Program-made: the position numbers and the translations under genes
Source of the DNA: Streptomyces sp. NBC_01216
GTDB taxonomy: Bacteria > Actinomycetota > Actinomycetes > Streptomycetales > Streptomycetaceae
Length of the DNA stretch: 64,000 nucleotides
Direction: 5' to 3'
NCBI RefSeq assembly: GCF_035994945.1
Contig: NZ_CP108680.1
Location: 43,177 to 107,176 of the forward strand
Notes under the pieces: generated by a model
The model's database searches: none
Told to the model about the DNA's origin: nothing
Seen by the model: only the letters and a program-made list of their open reading frames with translations
Shown: positions 41,442 to 50,118 of the stretch, in pieces
How the letters are laid out: each line of letters begins with the position of its first letter
How positions within the stretch are numbered: position 1 is the first letter of the stretch

Positions 41442-43082
41442 TCAGCCCGTCGAAGCGGTGGCGGCGACCGGTTCAGTGTGCGTGTCGGCGCCCTGACCGG
41501 ACTCCGTCGAGCCGTCGTGCCCGTCCTCGAGTCCGTCCCCGCCCGCGTCCCCGGGCGCCGCTGCCCCGAGTGCCGGGACATGCCGCAGCACGCGCGCGAC
41601 CAGCACGGCCAGGCCCGTCAGGAGGACGGCGGTCAAAGCCACGACCGTGTGCATGCCGGTCGTGAACGCCTCGGCGGCCGGGCCGAGCACCTGCGCGGCG
41701 AGTCCCTCCGGCAGGGCGCTGCCCGCGGCCACGGCTCCCGCGACGCTCTCCCGGGCGGCGTCCGCCACCCCGGCGGGAAGACCCGAGGGCAGGGCCCCGG
41801 CCATCTCGTGGCGGTACACGGCGGTGCCGAGGGTGCCGACGACGGCGATGCCCAGGCCGTAGCCGAACTCGTTGCTGGTCTGGGAGAGGGAGGCGGCCGA
41901 GCCCGCCTTCTCCGGCGGGGCGGAGCCGACGACGAGGTTGGTGCCGAGCGACACCAGCGGACCGCCACCGAGTCCGTTCAACGCCCACCCGACGATCAGC
42001 CAGGCAGCCCCGGACGTCGCGTCTGCCTGGAAGAGCAGGACGAAACCGACGACCACCAGGGCGAGGCCGCCCGCGATCAGATACGCGGGCCGGATCCTGC
42101 GGGCCAGGATCGGGGAGACGGTGATGCCCACGATCGACCCGGCCATGCCCGGCAGCAGCCCGAGCCCCGCCTGCAGCGGGGTCATTCCGTCGACCGCCTG
42201 GAAGTACTGCGTAAGGAACAGCATCGTCGTGCCGGTCAGCATGCTGTAGAAGAGCATGCTCACCAGCGCCGTACTGAAGGAGGCATCGCCGAACAGGCTG
42301 AGGTCGAGGAGGGGGTCTTTGAGGGTTTTCTGGCGGCGGATGAAGAGGATGCCGATGAGGATGCCGGTGATGAGGGCGGTGAGGGGGAGGGGTTCGGGTC
42401 CTTGGCGGGCTGCTTCTTTGAGTCCGTAGATGAAGGGGAGGACGGCGGCGAGGGAGAGGGCGACGCTGGGGAGGTCGAGGCGGCCGGCGTCGGGTGCTTT
42501 GTATTCGGGCAGGAGGGTGGGGCCCAGGAGCAGGAGGAGGATCATGACGGGGACGCCGATGAGGAAGACGGAGCCCCACCAGAAGTGGTTGAGGAGTGCG
42601 CCGCCGGCGATGGGGCCGACGATGGCGCCGATGGAGAAGCTGCCGGCCCAGATGCCGATGGCGGTGCCCATCTGCTTGGGGTCGCGGAACATGTTGCTGA
42701 TGAGGGCGAGGGTGGAGGGTGCGAGGGTGGCGCCGGAGATGCCGAGGAGGGCGCGGGCGGCGATGAGCATCTCTGGTGTGGTGGAGAAGGCGGCGAGGAG
42801 GGAGGAGAGTCCGAAGACCACGGCGCCGATGAGGAGGAGGCGGCGGCGTCCGATGCGGTCGCCGAGGGTGCCCATGGTGACGAGGAGGCCGCCGACCATG
42901 AACCCGTACATGTCCATGATCCAGAGTTGTTGGGTGCTGCTCGCTCCCAGATCCGAACTGAGCTGAGGCAACGCCAGCAACATGGCGAATACGTCGAAGG
43001 AGACGAGAAGTGTGGGGAGTGTCAGGATCGCGAGACCCATCCACTCCCGGCGCCCCGCCCGGGGCGCGGTGTCTGTCGTCAC
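41442..43082 (-). CDS. MFS drug exporter (EmrB/QacA, 14-helix type), copy A
   Basis: 546 residues. Motifs: GFMVGGLLVTMGTLGDRIGRRR (motif A), GIWAGSFSIGAIVGPIAGG (motif C of drug antiporters), and 14 predicted helices. The C-terminal tail is acidic and Gly/Glu-rich. GTG 43082. Residues ~35-265 are identical to copy B at 43159 because of a 692-bp stretch of identical DNA, while helices 8-14 differ. It is probably the exporter and self-resistance pump of the cluster product, as SgcB-type transporters are in enediyne clusters. It follows copy B in one operon, with a small hairpin between them. Confidence 0.92.
   Translation of the reverse strand: MTTDTAPRAGRREWMGLAILTLPTLLVSFDVFAMLLALPQLSSDLGASSTQQLWIMDMYGFMVGGLLVTMGTLGDRIGRRRLLLIGAVVFGLSSLLAAFSTTPEMLIAARALLGISGATLAPSTLALISNMFRDPKQMGTAIGIWAGSFSIGAIVGPIAGGALLNHFWWGSVFLIGVPVMILLLLLGPTLLPEYKAPDAGRLDLPSVALSLAAVLPFIYGLKEAARQGPEPLPLTALITGILIGILFIRRQKTLKDPLLDLSLFGDASFSTALVSMLFYSMLTGTTMLFLTQYFQAVDGMTPLQAGLGLLPGMAGSIVGITVSPILARRIRPAYLIAGGLALVVVGFVLLFQADATSGAAWLIVGWALNGLGGGPLVSLGTNLVVGSAPPEKAGSAASLSQTSNEFGYGLGIAVVGTLGTAVYRHEMAGALPSGLPAGVADAARESVAGAVAAGSALPEGLAAQVLGPAAEAFTTGMHTVVALTAVLLTGLAVLVARVLRHVPALGAAAPGDAGGDGLEDGHDGSTESGQGADTHTEPVAATASTG
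42291..42982 (-). repeat. 692-bp direct repeat, copy A
   Basis: Matches 43999-44690 base for base as far as compared, at a constant offset of 1708. It lies inside the MFS gene and has lower third-position GC than the unique flanks. Confidence 0.85.
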
Positions 43083-43108
43083 GAACTGATTCCTCTCGGG
43101 AAAAGGAA

Positions 43109-43136
43109 GGAGGCCGCGGCGTCAGCCACGGCCTCC
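43109..43136 (-). terminator. Small hairpin between the two MFS genes
   Basis: Arms GGAGGCCG/CGGCCTCC with inner GGC/GCC; may attenuate reading from copy B into copy A. Confidence 0.55.
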
Positions 43137-43158
43137 ACGGTGTTGTCGCGGTACGAGG

Positions 43159-44790
43159 TCAGCCCGTGGCGGAGGCGACGGGTGCCTCCCGCTCCCCGGA
43201 CTGCTCCCCGGAGGGGGCGCCGGACGGGTCGCCCGACGCGTCCTGGCCCGGACCGTCGCCGCCCTGCGGGGCGCCGAAGGCGGGGATCTGCCGGAGCAGC
43301 GCGATGACGGTGAGGGCGATGACACTCATGAGGATCATCGCCGTCAGGCCCACGGCGTTGACCCCGCCGGCGAACGCCCCCCGGGCGGCGGACAGCAGCG
43401 CGTCACCCGCACCGCCGGACAGCCGGGCGGCTTCCGACACGGCGCCCGCGAGGCTCTCCTCGACCGCGGCGACCGCACCGGCCGGAAGGCCGGCCGGCAT
43501 CGCGTCGGAGATCTCGTCGCGGTAGACGGCCATACCCAGCGTGCCGACGACGGCGATGCCGAGACCGGCACCGAACTCGTTGCTGGTCTGGGAGAGGGAG
43601 GCGGCCGAGCCCGCCTTCTCCGGCGGGGCGGAGCCGACGACGAGGTTGGTGCCGAGCGACACCAGCGGACCGCCACCCAGGCTTGCCAGGGCGAAACCGG
43701 TCATCAGCAGCGCCGGACTGGAGTCCGCCTCCGCCAGGAAGTACAGCAGGTATCCGGCGATGGAGACCACCAGGCCGCCCGCGATCAGATACGCGGGCCG
43801 GATCGTACGGGCCAGCGAAGGCGCGAAGGACATGCCCGCGATGGACACGACCAGACCCGGCACCAGCGCCAGTCCCGCCTGCAGCGGCGTCAGCTCGGAC
43901 ACCAGCTGGAAGAACTGACCCAGGAAGAGCAGGCTCGCGCCGCCGAGCATGCTGAAGGCCAGCAGGCTGACCAGAGCGCCACTCAGGGCCTTGCTGGAGA
44001 ACAGGCTGAGGTCGAGGAGGGGGTCTTTGAGGGTTTTCTGGCGGCGGATGAAGAGGATGCCGATGAGGATGCCGGTGATGAGGGCGGTGAGGGGGAGGGG
44101 TTCGGGTCCTTGGCGGGCTGCTTCTTTGAGTCCGTAGATGAAGGGGAGGACGGCGGCGAGGGAGAGGGCGACGCTGGGGAGGTCGAGGCGGCCGGCGTCG
44201 GGTGCTTTGTATTCGGGCAGGAGGGTGGGGCCCAGGAGCAGGAGGAGGATCATGACGGGGACGCCGATGAGGAAGACGGAGCCCCACCAGAAGTGGTTGA
44301 GGAGTGCGCCGCCGGCGATGGGGCCGACGATGGCGCCGATGGAGAAGCTGCCGGCCCAGATGCCGATGGCGGTGCCCATCTGCTTGGGGTCGCGGAACAT
44401 GTTGCTGATGAGGGCGAGGGTGGAGGGTGCGAGGGTGGCGCCGGAGATGCCGAGGAGGGCGCGGGCGGCGATGAGCATCTCTGGTGTGGTGGAGAAGGCG
44501 GCGAGGAGGGAGGAGAGTCCGAAGACCACGGCGCCGATGAGGAGGAGGCGGCGGCGTCCGATGCGGTCGCCGAGGGTGCCCATGGTGACGAGGAGGCCGC
44601 CGACCATGAACCCGTACATGTCCATGATCCAGAGTTGTTGGGTGCTGCTCGCTCCCAGATCCGAACTGAGCTGAGGCAACGCCAGCAACAGCACGAACAT
44701 GTCGAAAGAGACGAGCGTGGCCGGGAGAGCGAGGATCGCGAGACCCATCCACTCCCGGCGCCCCGCCCGGGGCGCGGTGTCTGTCGTCAC
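43159..44790 (-). CDS. MFS drug exporter (EmrB/QacA, 14-helix type), copy B
   Basis: 543 residues, same architecture as copy A: motif A LLVTMGTLGDRIGRRR and motif C GSFSIGAIVGPIAGG, 14 helices, and an acidic Ser/Pro/Gly tail. Helices 8-14 differ from copy A except for the conserved SLGTNLVVGSAPPEKAGSAASLSQTSNEFG block, where the DNA is again identical for about 100 bp. GTG 44790 follows AAAGGA. It lies 73 bp after the oxidase gene at 44864 and probably shares its promoter (box M6). The pair may export two related products or the two forms of one. Confidence 0.92.
   Translation of the reverse strand: MTTDTAPRAGRREWMGLAILALPATLVSFDMFVLLLALPQLSSDLGASSTQQLWIMDMYGFMVGGLLVTMGTLGDRIGRRRLLLIGAVVFGLSSLLAAFSTTPEMLIAARALLGISGATLAPSTLALISNMFRDPKQMGTAIGIWAGSFSIGAIVGPIAGGALLNHFWWGSVFLIGVPVMILLLLLGPTLLPEYKAPDAGRLDLPSVALSLAAVLPFIYGLKEAARQGPEPLPLTALITGILIGILFIRRQKTLKDPLLDLSLFSSKALSGALVSLLAFSMLGGASLLFLGQFFQLVSELTPLQAGLALVPGLVVSIAGMSFAPSLARTIRPAYLIAGGLVVSIAGYLLYFLAEADSSPALLMTGFALASLGGGPLVSLGTNLVVGSAPPEKAGSAASLSQTSNEFGAGLGIAVVGTLGMAVYRDEISDAMPAGLPAGAVAAVEESLAGAVSEAARLSGGAGDALLSAARGAFAGGVNAVGLTAMILMSVIALTVIALLRQIPAFGAPQGGDGPGQDASGDPSGAPSGEQSGEREAPVASATG
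43999..44690 (-). repeat. 692-bp direct repeat, copy B
   Basis: Partner of 42291-42982. Shared shorter patches at the same offset occur near 43571-43678 and 44735-44790. Confidence 0.85.
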
Positions 44791-44863
44791 GGTCCAGTCC
44801 TTTCGTCGTCGGGCTGCCGCTGCCCTGTTTCGATGCGCATCGTTCCGTGGGAGGTCCCGTACG

Positions 44864-46258
44864 TCAGCACGGCTCGTCGGCGGGCGGGATGTTGCTGTTC
44901 AGACGGAAGAGGTTCGTCGGGTCGTACGCGCGCTTGACCGCACGCAGCCGCTCCCACGTCGCCGGCGGGTACGCCTCCTGGATCCGCGCCTCGCTGTCAT
45001 CGGCGAGGAAGTTGACGTACACGCCCGGCACCCCCTTCTGGAGCGCCACGGTCAGCTCGTCGGCCCAGCGGGTGTGGATCTCGGCCTCGTCGGGGTTCTG
45101 GTACATGGCCGCGACGTTGACGAGGATCTTGCGGTCCCGGTGCGCGAAGGCGGTCGCGTCCGCGGGAACCCGGGCCATGGCGCCGCCGAGCACCCGGATC
45201 TGGACCGCGGGCATGGCGGCACTCGAGGCGGCGACGCGCTCCAGGACCAGCTTCGCGTCGTCCAGGCCGAAGCTGTCCGTGAGCAGGCTGCGGGCGGCGG
45301 CGACCGGGTGGAAGCCTTCCTCCTCCGGCGGGTAGACGCCTGGGAACGGCATCGCCTGCATCATGTCGGCGATCGGCGTGGCCAGCCCGCGGAACGGCGC
45401 CAGCGCGGCCTCCGCCGCCTCACCCTCGCCCGCGTAGACCAGGATGGCCAGGATGATGGGCGTGCCGTGCAGTTCCTCCGGGACGAACGGCATCGGGGGC
45501 GACGGCATCACGTTCGCGATGGTCGACAGCTCCTCCGGGGCGTTCTCCGCCGCCTCGACGAAGCCGGCGACGACCTCCGGGGTGGCCGGCAGCAGCAGCA
45601 TCCCGCCGGTGACGGTGCCCAGCTCGTGCAGCCGGAACTTCAGCCGCGTCACCACACCGAAGTTGCCGCCGCCACCACGGATCGCCCAGAACAGGTCCGG
45701 CTCGTGCTCGGCGTCGACCCGCAACAGCTCACCGTCGGCGGTGACCACCTCCGCCGCCAGCAGGTCGTCGACGGTGAGCCCGTACTTGCGCACCAGGTAA
45801 CCGATGCCGCCACCGACGGTGATACCGCCGAGGCCGACGCTTCCGGTGTCGCCGAATCCGGTGACGAGACCGTGCTCGGCGGCCACGGCGCTGTACTCGC
45901 CCGCGTTCAGGCCGGCCCCGGCCCATGCCGTACGCGCCTCGACGTCGATCTTCAGGTCCCGCAGGGACGACATGTCGAGCACGATGCCGCCGTCGTTGAG
46001 GCAGAACATGCTGTGCCCGCCGCCCTTGACGGCCAGCGGCAGACCGCCTTCCCGCGCCACCGTGACGACCCTGGCCACGTCCTCGACGTCGGCCGGCTGC
46101 ACGATTACCGCCGGCCGCTGGTCCATACCGCCGAGGTAGACGGTGCGCGCCTGCTCGTAGTCGGTGTCACTGGGCACCAGCACCCGGCCGGTCACCAGGG
46201 CGCGCAACCGCGCGATCGGTACGGTGCCCCGCGCGTCGACCGTGTGGGTGTCCACCAT
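44864..46258 (-). CDS. FAD-linked oxidase (berberine bridge enzyme-like), third paralogue
   Basis: 464 residues. LAVKGGGHSMFCLNDGG gives His82 for the covalent flavin link; the second site reads GFGDTGSVGLGG with no Cys, so single-point attachment is expected. FWAIRGGGGNFGVVTRLKFRL and the BBE tail ERLRAVKRAYDPTNLFRLNSNI are typical. ATG 46258 has GAGGAG upstream. First gene of an operon with the two MFS genes, under box M6. Oxidases placed with exporters often do the final oxidation of a product or detoxify it; that is only a guess here. Confidence 0.92.
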   Translation of the reverse strand: MVDTHTVDARGTVPIARLRALVTGRVLVPSDTDYEQARTVYLGGMDQRPAVIVQPADVEDVARVVTVAREGGLPLAVKGGGHSMFCLNDGGIVLDMSSLRDLKIDVEARTAWAGAGLNAGEYSAVAAEHGLVTGFGDTGSVGLGGITVGGGIGYLVRKYGLTVDDLLAAEVVTADGELLRVDAEHEPDLFWAIRGGGGNFGVVTRLKFRLHELGTVTGGMLLLPATPEVVAGFVEAAENAPEELSTIANVMPSPPMPFVPEELHGTPIILAILVYAGEGEAAEAALAPFRGLATPIADMMQAMPFPGVYPPEEEGFHPVAAARSLLTDSFGLDDAKLVLERVAASSAAMPAVQIRVLGGAMARVPADATAFAHRDRKILVNVAAMYQNPDEAEIHTRWADELTVALQKGVPGVYVNFLADDSEARIQEAYPPATWERLRAVKRAYDPTNLFRLNSNIPPADEPC

Positions 46259-46384
46259 GAAAACGTCTCCTCTTCGTGCTGCGCCACCGCACGGCGAGCG
46301 GCGCGGCCATGACAGGCCGCCAGACGCTCCACGTGGGGGGTCAGGGATGTCCACCCCCATCCTGGTTCGCCGGCAAGGCGCGAC

Positions 46385-46400
46385 GCATCTTCCGTATTGC
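46385..46400 (-). promoter_or_regulatory. Cluster box M6
   Basis: GCAATACGGAAGATGC on the minus strand, 127 bp before the oxidase start at 46258, in the gap after the methyltransferase gene. Confidence 0.75.
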
Positions 46401-46424
46401 TCTCTGCGGATTCGAACAACGCCG

Positions 46425-47252
46425 TCAGCGGGGCTTGCGGGCGCACACGACGACATAACCGATCTGGTCCTTGCGAGGAGCGAAGAACCCCCGGTGCAGC
46501 CGGGAGAACTCCGCGATGTCCTCCTCGGCGAACTTCCCGGCCACCTCCTCGCGCCGGTCCATCGCGGCCCGGAGGTACTTGCTCTTCATCCCGAACACCC
46601 GCGGGCCGCACTGGGTGTACTCCTCGACCTCGAATCCGGCGGCGCGCAGGTAGGCCAGCCACTGGGGGAGGGTCGGCAGCACAGGCAGCTTCAACGTCGT
46701 CATGAACCGCTCCACCCGCTCCGGTTCACCGCCCGCGTCCTCCCGGCTGAAGTCCGAGAAGGCGATCCGGCCGCCCGGACGCAGCACCCGGAACAGTTCC
46801 CCGAGCACCTGCCCGAGGTCGGGCGCGTTCTGCAGCGACTCCAGGGCGAGGACGGCGTCGAACGAGCCGTCCTCGAACGGCAGCCCCATGTAGTCGCCGT
46901 ACCGGAAGTCGGCCACGTCGGTGAGCCCCGCGGCCCCGGCCCGCTCGCGGGCCCGGTCGAGCTCGTACTCGCTCACTGTCACACCGGTCACCCGCACCTC
47001 GTGTCGGCGGGCCACGTACAGGGCGGCCTCGCCCGAACCGCACCCCGCGTCCAGGACGTGCTCACCCGGGCGCAGGCCCAGGACGTCCGTGACCTTGCGG
47101 GTGACGCGGTGGACGGCCTCCGGCAGCGGGGCGTCGTCGTCGCGGTCGTACCAGTACCACATGTGCAGCTGACCACCGCGTATCTCGTCGCCGATGGGCG
47201 CCCGCTCGTCGTAGTGCTTCCCGATCTCCGCCGGACTCGTCACGTCGAGCAT
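46425..47252 (-). CDS. SAM-dependent methyltransferase (small-molecule O/C type)
   Basis: 275 residues of class I. EHVLDAGCGSGEAALYVARRH is the SAM site, FRYGDYMGLPFEDGSFDAVLALESL the acidic loop, and LFRVLRPGGRIAFSDFS follows. The N-terminal KHYDERAPIGDEIRGGQLHMWYW cap resembles methyltransferases for rifamycin, sterols and other antibiotics. ATG 47252 is preceded by GGGGAG; a TTG one codon upstream is less likely. Single gene under box M7. Target unknown; phenol or hydroxyl methylation is plausible. Confidence 0.9.
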   Translation of the reverse strand: MLDVTSPAEIGKHYDERAPIGDEIRGGQLHMWYWYDRDDDAPLPEAVHRVTRKVTDVLGLRPGEHVLDAGCGSGEAALYVARRHEVRVTGVTVSEYELDRARERAGAAGLTDVADFRYGDYMGLPFEDGSFDAVLALESLQNAPDLGQVLGELFRVLRPGGRIAFSDFSREDAGGEPERVERFMTTLKLPVLPTLPQWLAYLRAAGFEVEEYTQCGPRVFGMKSKYLRAAMDRREEVAGKFAEEDIAEFSRLHRGFFAPRKDQIGYVVVCARKPR

Positions 47253-47331
47253 CAACCGTCAACTCCCCTCATGACGCCACACGTTCATCGAGCGGCACGA
47301 CGGCTCATCCTTCGGCCTCCCGCGAGCGACC

Positions 47332-47347
47332 GCATCTCTGCCGTTGC
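47332..47347 (-). promoter_or_regulatory. Cluster box M7
   Basis: GCAACGGCAGAGATGC on the minus strand, 80 bp before the methyltransferase start. The divergent multicopper oxidase has no clear copy of its own. Confidence 0.6.
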
Positions 47348-47451
47348 TGGTCTGCCGAAGTCGTCCCGGGGGCGCTGGAGAGCACGATCGAAGAAGGAGA
47401 CCACGGGGCGCGGGTGCCACGATCGGACCGGCGGACCGACGAAGGGAAGAC

Positions 47452-48942
47452 ATGCTCAAGCGACGTGTGCTGCTGGGAGCCGGCGGCGTGATGGCGACCG
47501 GCGCCGCCCTGGCCTGGCCCCTCCGGGTGGCGAGCCGCCCGGAGGTGACCGCGGCAGCGGAAGCCCCTGTGGGCGCCGCGTCCGAACACATCCTGCGCAT
47601 GGGCAAGGCCGCGATGGCCTCGCCCCGACAGGCCGCACAGCCGTTCAGCGTCCGCATGCCCGTCCCGCACGTGGCCAGGCCCGTCCGGCGGACCGCGGAC
47701 ACCGACGTCTACGCCCTCGACCTCCGGCCCGCACAGGTCGAGATCCTGCCGGGCACGACCACCCCCGCGCTCACCTACGGCGGTACCTTCGTCGGCCCCA
47801 CCATCCGAGCCAGGACGGGCCGCAAGGTCCGCATGACGTACCGCAACGCGCTCGACAGACCCGCCAACGTGCACCTGCACGGCGGCCACGTCCCGCCGGA
47901 GAGCGACGGCTACCCGATGGACCTCATCGGCATCGGCGCCTCCCACACCGTCGACTACCCCAACCGCCAGGACGGCTCCACGCTCTGGTACCACGACCAC
48001 ACGCACCACATGGAAGCCGAGCACGTCTACCGCGGCATGCACGGCTTCTACCTCCTCGAAAGCCCCGAGGAACGCCGGCTGGGCCTGCCGAGGGGGCGGC
48101 ACGACGTCCCGATCATGCTGCGTGACGCCCACTTCGACGCCGCCGGCGGCCTGATCCTCGACGTCGAGCACCCCGAGGCACGTTCCACACTCCTGGCCAA
48201 CGGGCGACCCCTGCCCTACTTCCCGGTGGACGCCGCCAAGTACCGGCTGCGCCTGCTCAACTCCTCCATCCACAAGATCTTCCAGCTCGACCTCGGCGGC
48301 GTGGAGATGGTGCAGATCGGCTCCGACGGCGGCCTGCTTCCCGAGCCCGTCCCGTGCACCTCGCTCACCCTCGCCCCCGCCGAACGCATCGAGATCGTCG
48401 TCGACTTCGGCAGGCACCCGATCGGCAGCAAGCTCGTCCTCTCCGATGCCAAGGGCCCCGTCATGCGCTTCGACGTCACCCGCCGCGTCCGCGACACCAG
48501 CCGGGTACCGTCCACCCTGCGCAGCCTGCCCCCACTGCCCGCCCCGGCGACCACCCGTCGTATGAAGCTCGGCGTGGCGCCCTCCAAGATGGCCTACGCC
48601 ATCAACGACCTGACCTGGGACGCCGACCGCGTCGACGCCCGGATCACCGAGGGCACCAGCGAGATCTGGGAGATATACAACGCGGACACCGTGGACTCCG
48701 AGTTCGGCGGCATCGACCACACCTTCCACGTCCACCTGGTGCAGTTCCGGGTCCTCGACCGCGACGGCAAGCCCCCGCTGCCCGGCGAGACCGGGTTCAA
48801 GGACACCGTCCTGGTACGGCCCGGCGAGCGGATGCGCATCCAGGCCACCTTCAACGGCTGGCCGGGCCGGTACGTGTTCCACTGCCACATGCAGGAGCAC
48901 AACGTCGCCGGCATGATGGCGCAGCTCGAAATCGTCCAGTAG
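47452..48942 (+). CDS. Multicopper oxidase (CotA/phenoxazinone synthase-like), Tat-exported
   Basis: 496 residues. The N-terminus MLKRRVLLGAGGVMATGAALAWP is a twin-arginine-like signal. All four copper motifs are visible: NVHLHGGH, WYHDHTHH, HTFHVHLVQF and FHCHMQEHNVAGM, the last giving the type 1 Cys, His and Met axial ligand. Laccase-like enzymes oxidise phenols and o-aminophenols with O2; phenoxazinone synthase is the best known in Streptomyces. ATG 47452 follows GGGAAG. It may couple or oxidise a phenolic product after export. Probably in one operon with the AhpD-like gene, 30 bp downstream. Confidence 0.92.
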   Translation: MLKRRVLLGAGGVMATGAALAWPLRVASRPEVTAAAEAPVGAASEHILRMGKAAMASPRQAAQPFSVRMPVPHVARPVRRTADTDVYALDLRPAQVEILPGTTTPALTYGGTFVGPTIRARTGRKVRMTYRNALDRPANVHLHGGHVPPESDGYPMDLIGIGASHTVDYPNRQDGSTLWYHDHTHHMEAEHVYRGMHGFYLLESPEERRLGLPRGRHDVPIMLRDAHFDAAGGLILDVEHPEARSTLLANGRPLPYFPVDAAKYRLRLLNSSIHKIFQLDLGGVEMVQIGSDGGLLPEPVPCTSLTLAPAERIEIVVDFGRHPIGSKLVLSDAKGPVMRFDVTRRVRDTSRVPSTLRSLPPLPAPATTRRMKLGVAPSKMAYAINDLTWDADRVDARITEGTSEIWEIYNADTVDSEFGGIDHTFHVHLVQFRVLDRDGKPPLPGETGFKDTVLVRPGERMRIQATFNGWPGRYVFHCHMQEHNVAGMMAQLEIVQ

Positions 48943-48972
48943 CCCGTCAGCCGGTCGAACGGAGACGCAACC

Positions 48973-49992
48973 ATGACGACCAGGACGCTCGTGCGGGCCG
49001 TGCTACGGGGCTCTCTGCGCGACATCCACCACGTGAAGGCGGTCGCCCCAGGGCGCGCCCTGGGCGTGACCGCCGCCGTGTACGCGCGGGCCGAAAAGGA
49101 GTTCGGGGTGATCGCGCCGCCGCTGGCGCTGCACTCCGCCGCCCCGGGTCCGCTCGCGGCCGGCTGGCTGCTGCTGCGCGAGACCCTGCTGGTCGAAGGC
49201 CGGGTCGGCCGGATGGCCAAGGAGACCGTGGCCACCGAGGTCTCCCGGGCCAACTCCTGCGCGTACTGCGTGGACGTCCACCAGGCCACCGTGGAGACAC
49301 TGCCGCCACCCCCGCCCGGCGCACCCGGCGCCGACGCCGCCGCCTGGCTCCGGGCCGCCCCGGACACCCGCGGCGCGGCCCCCTTCACCGCCGAGGAGGC
49401 CCCGGAGATCCTCGGGGTGGCGCTCACCTTCCACTACCTCAACCGCATGGTCGGCGTCTTCCTCGACGAATCGCCCGTACCCGAACGCGCACCGGCCGCC
49501 CTGCGCGGCCCCATCCTGCGCACCGTCGCGCGGACCATGCGCCCGGTCGACGGTCCCCTCGCCCCCGGCGCCGCGCTCGACCTCCTGCCCGAGGCCCCGC
49601 TCCCGCCCGACCTGGCCTGGGCCGCGCCCAGCCCTGTCGTGGCGCAGGCACTCAGCCGTGCCCGCGCCGCCGTCGACCGCGCCGCCCACTGGGTCCCCGA
49701 ACCCGTCCGCACGCTGCTCTCCGGCCGGCTCGACACCTGGGACGGTGCCCCGCCCGGCATCAGCCGTGCCTGGCTGAACGGTCTGCCGGACGACCTGCCC
49801 GCGGCCCACCACGCCGCCGCCCGGCTCACCCTGCTGACCGCGCTCTCTCCGCACCAGGTCACCGAAGCCGACGTCGCGGCCTTCCGCGACCGGTACCCCA
49901 CGGACCGGGAGCTCGTCGAACTCACCTCCTGGGCGGCCCTGACGACCGCGACGACCCTGACGGCCCGCCTCGCGGCACCGCTGCACGCCTGA
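48973..49992 (+). CDS. Carboxymuconolactone decarboxylase/AhpD-like protein
   Basis: 339 residues, longer than usual AhpD-like proteins. The redox pair CAYCVDVH is near residue 94 with the expected following His, inside EVSRANSCAYCVDVHQ. The C-terminal half is helical with Pro/Ala-rich linkers and no recognised domain. AhpD-type proteins reduce peroxide systems; their place beside an oxidase suggests protection from peroxide or quinone by-products. ATG 48973 is behind GGAG. Function inferred. Confidence 0.82.
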   Translation: MTTRTLVRAVLRGSLRDIHHVKAVAPGRALGVTAAVYARAEKEFGVIAPPLALHSAAPGPLAAGWLLLRETLLVEGRVGRMAKETVATEVSRANSCAYCVDVHQATVETLPPPPPGAPGADAAAWLRAAPDTRGAAPFTAEEAPEILGVALTFHYLNRMVGVFLDESPVPERAPAALRGPILRTVARTMRPVDGPLAPGAALDLLPEAPLPPDLAWAAPSPVVAQALSRARAAVDRAAHWVPEPVRTLLSGRLDTWDGAPPGISRAWLNGLPDDLPAAHHAAARLTLLTALSPHQVTEADVAAFRDRYPTDRELVELTSWAALTTATTLTARLAAPLHA

Positions 49993-50029
49993 GACTCCGA
50001 GAGTCCTCGTCCGCCGGCCCCCGGACACA

Positions 50030-50069
50030 GGCGCTCAGGGGCCCGTCCGGTACCGAAATGCCGAGCGCC
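50030..50069. terminator. Possible hairpin between convergent genes
   Basis: Arms GGCGCTC/GAGCGCC with a long loop containing GTCCGGTAC; modest. Confidence 0.45.
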
Positions 50070-50118
50070 GTGGTCTGCTCCCCGCGCGCCTTCTCCCCGC
50101 CGGACGCTCGCCGCCGAC

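Noticed and set aside
42766..42780. GCATCTCTGGTGTGG, similar to box M2 (and its copy at 44474)
   Set aside because: It lies inside the MFS coding sequence within the duplicated segment, lacks the final TGC, and is not near a gene start.
47349..47364. A box for the multicopper oxidase gene (TGGTCTGCCGAAGTCG)
   Set aside because: Only the centre resembles the consensus and both ends fail; no box is claimed for this gene.
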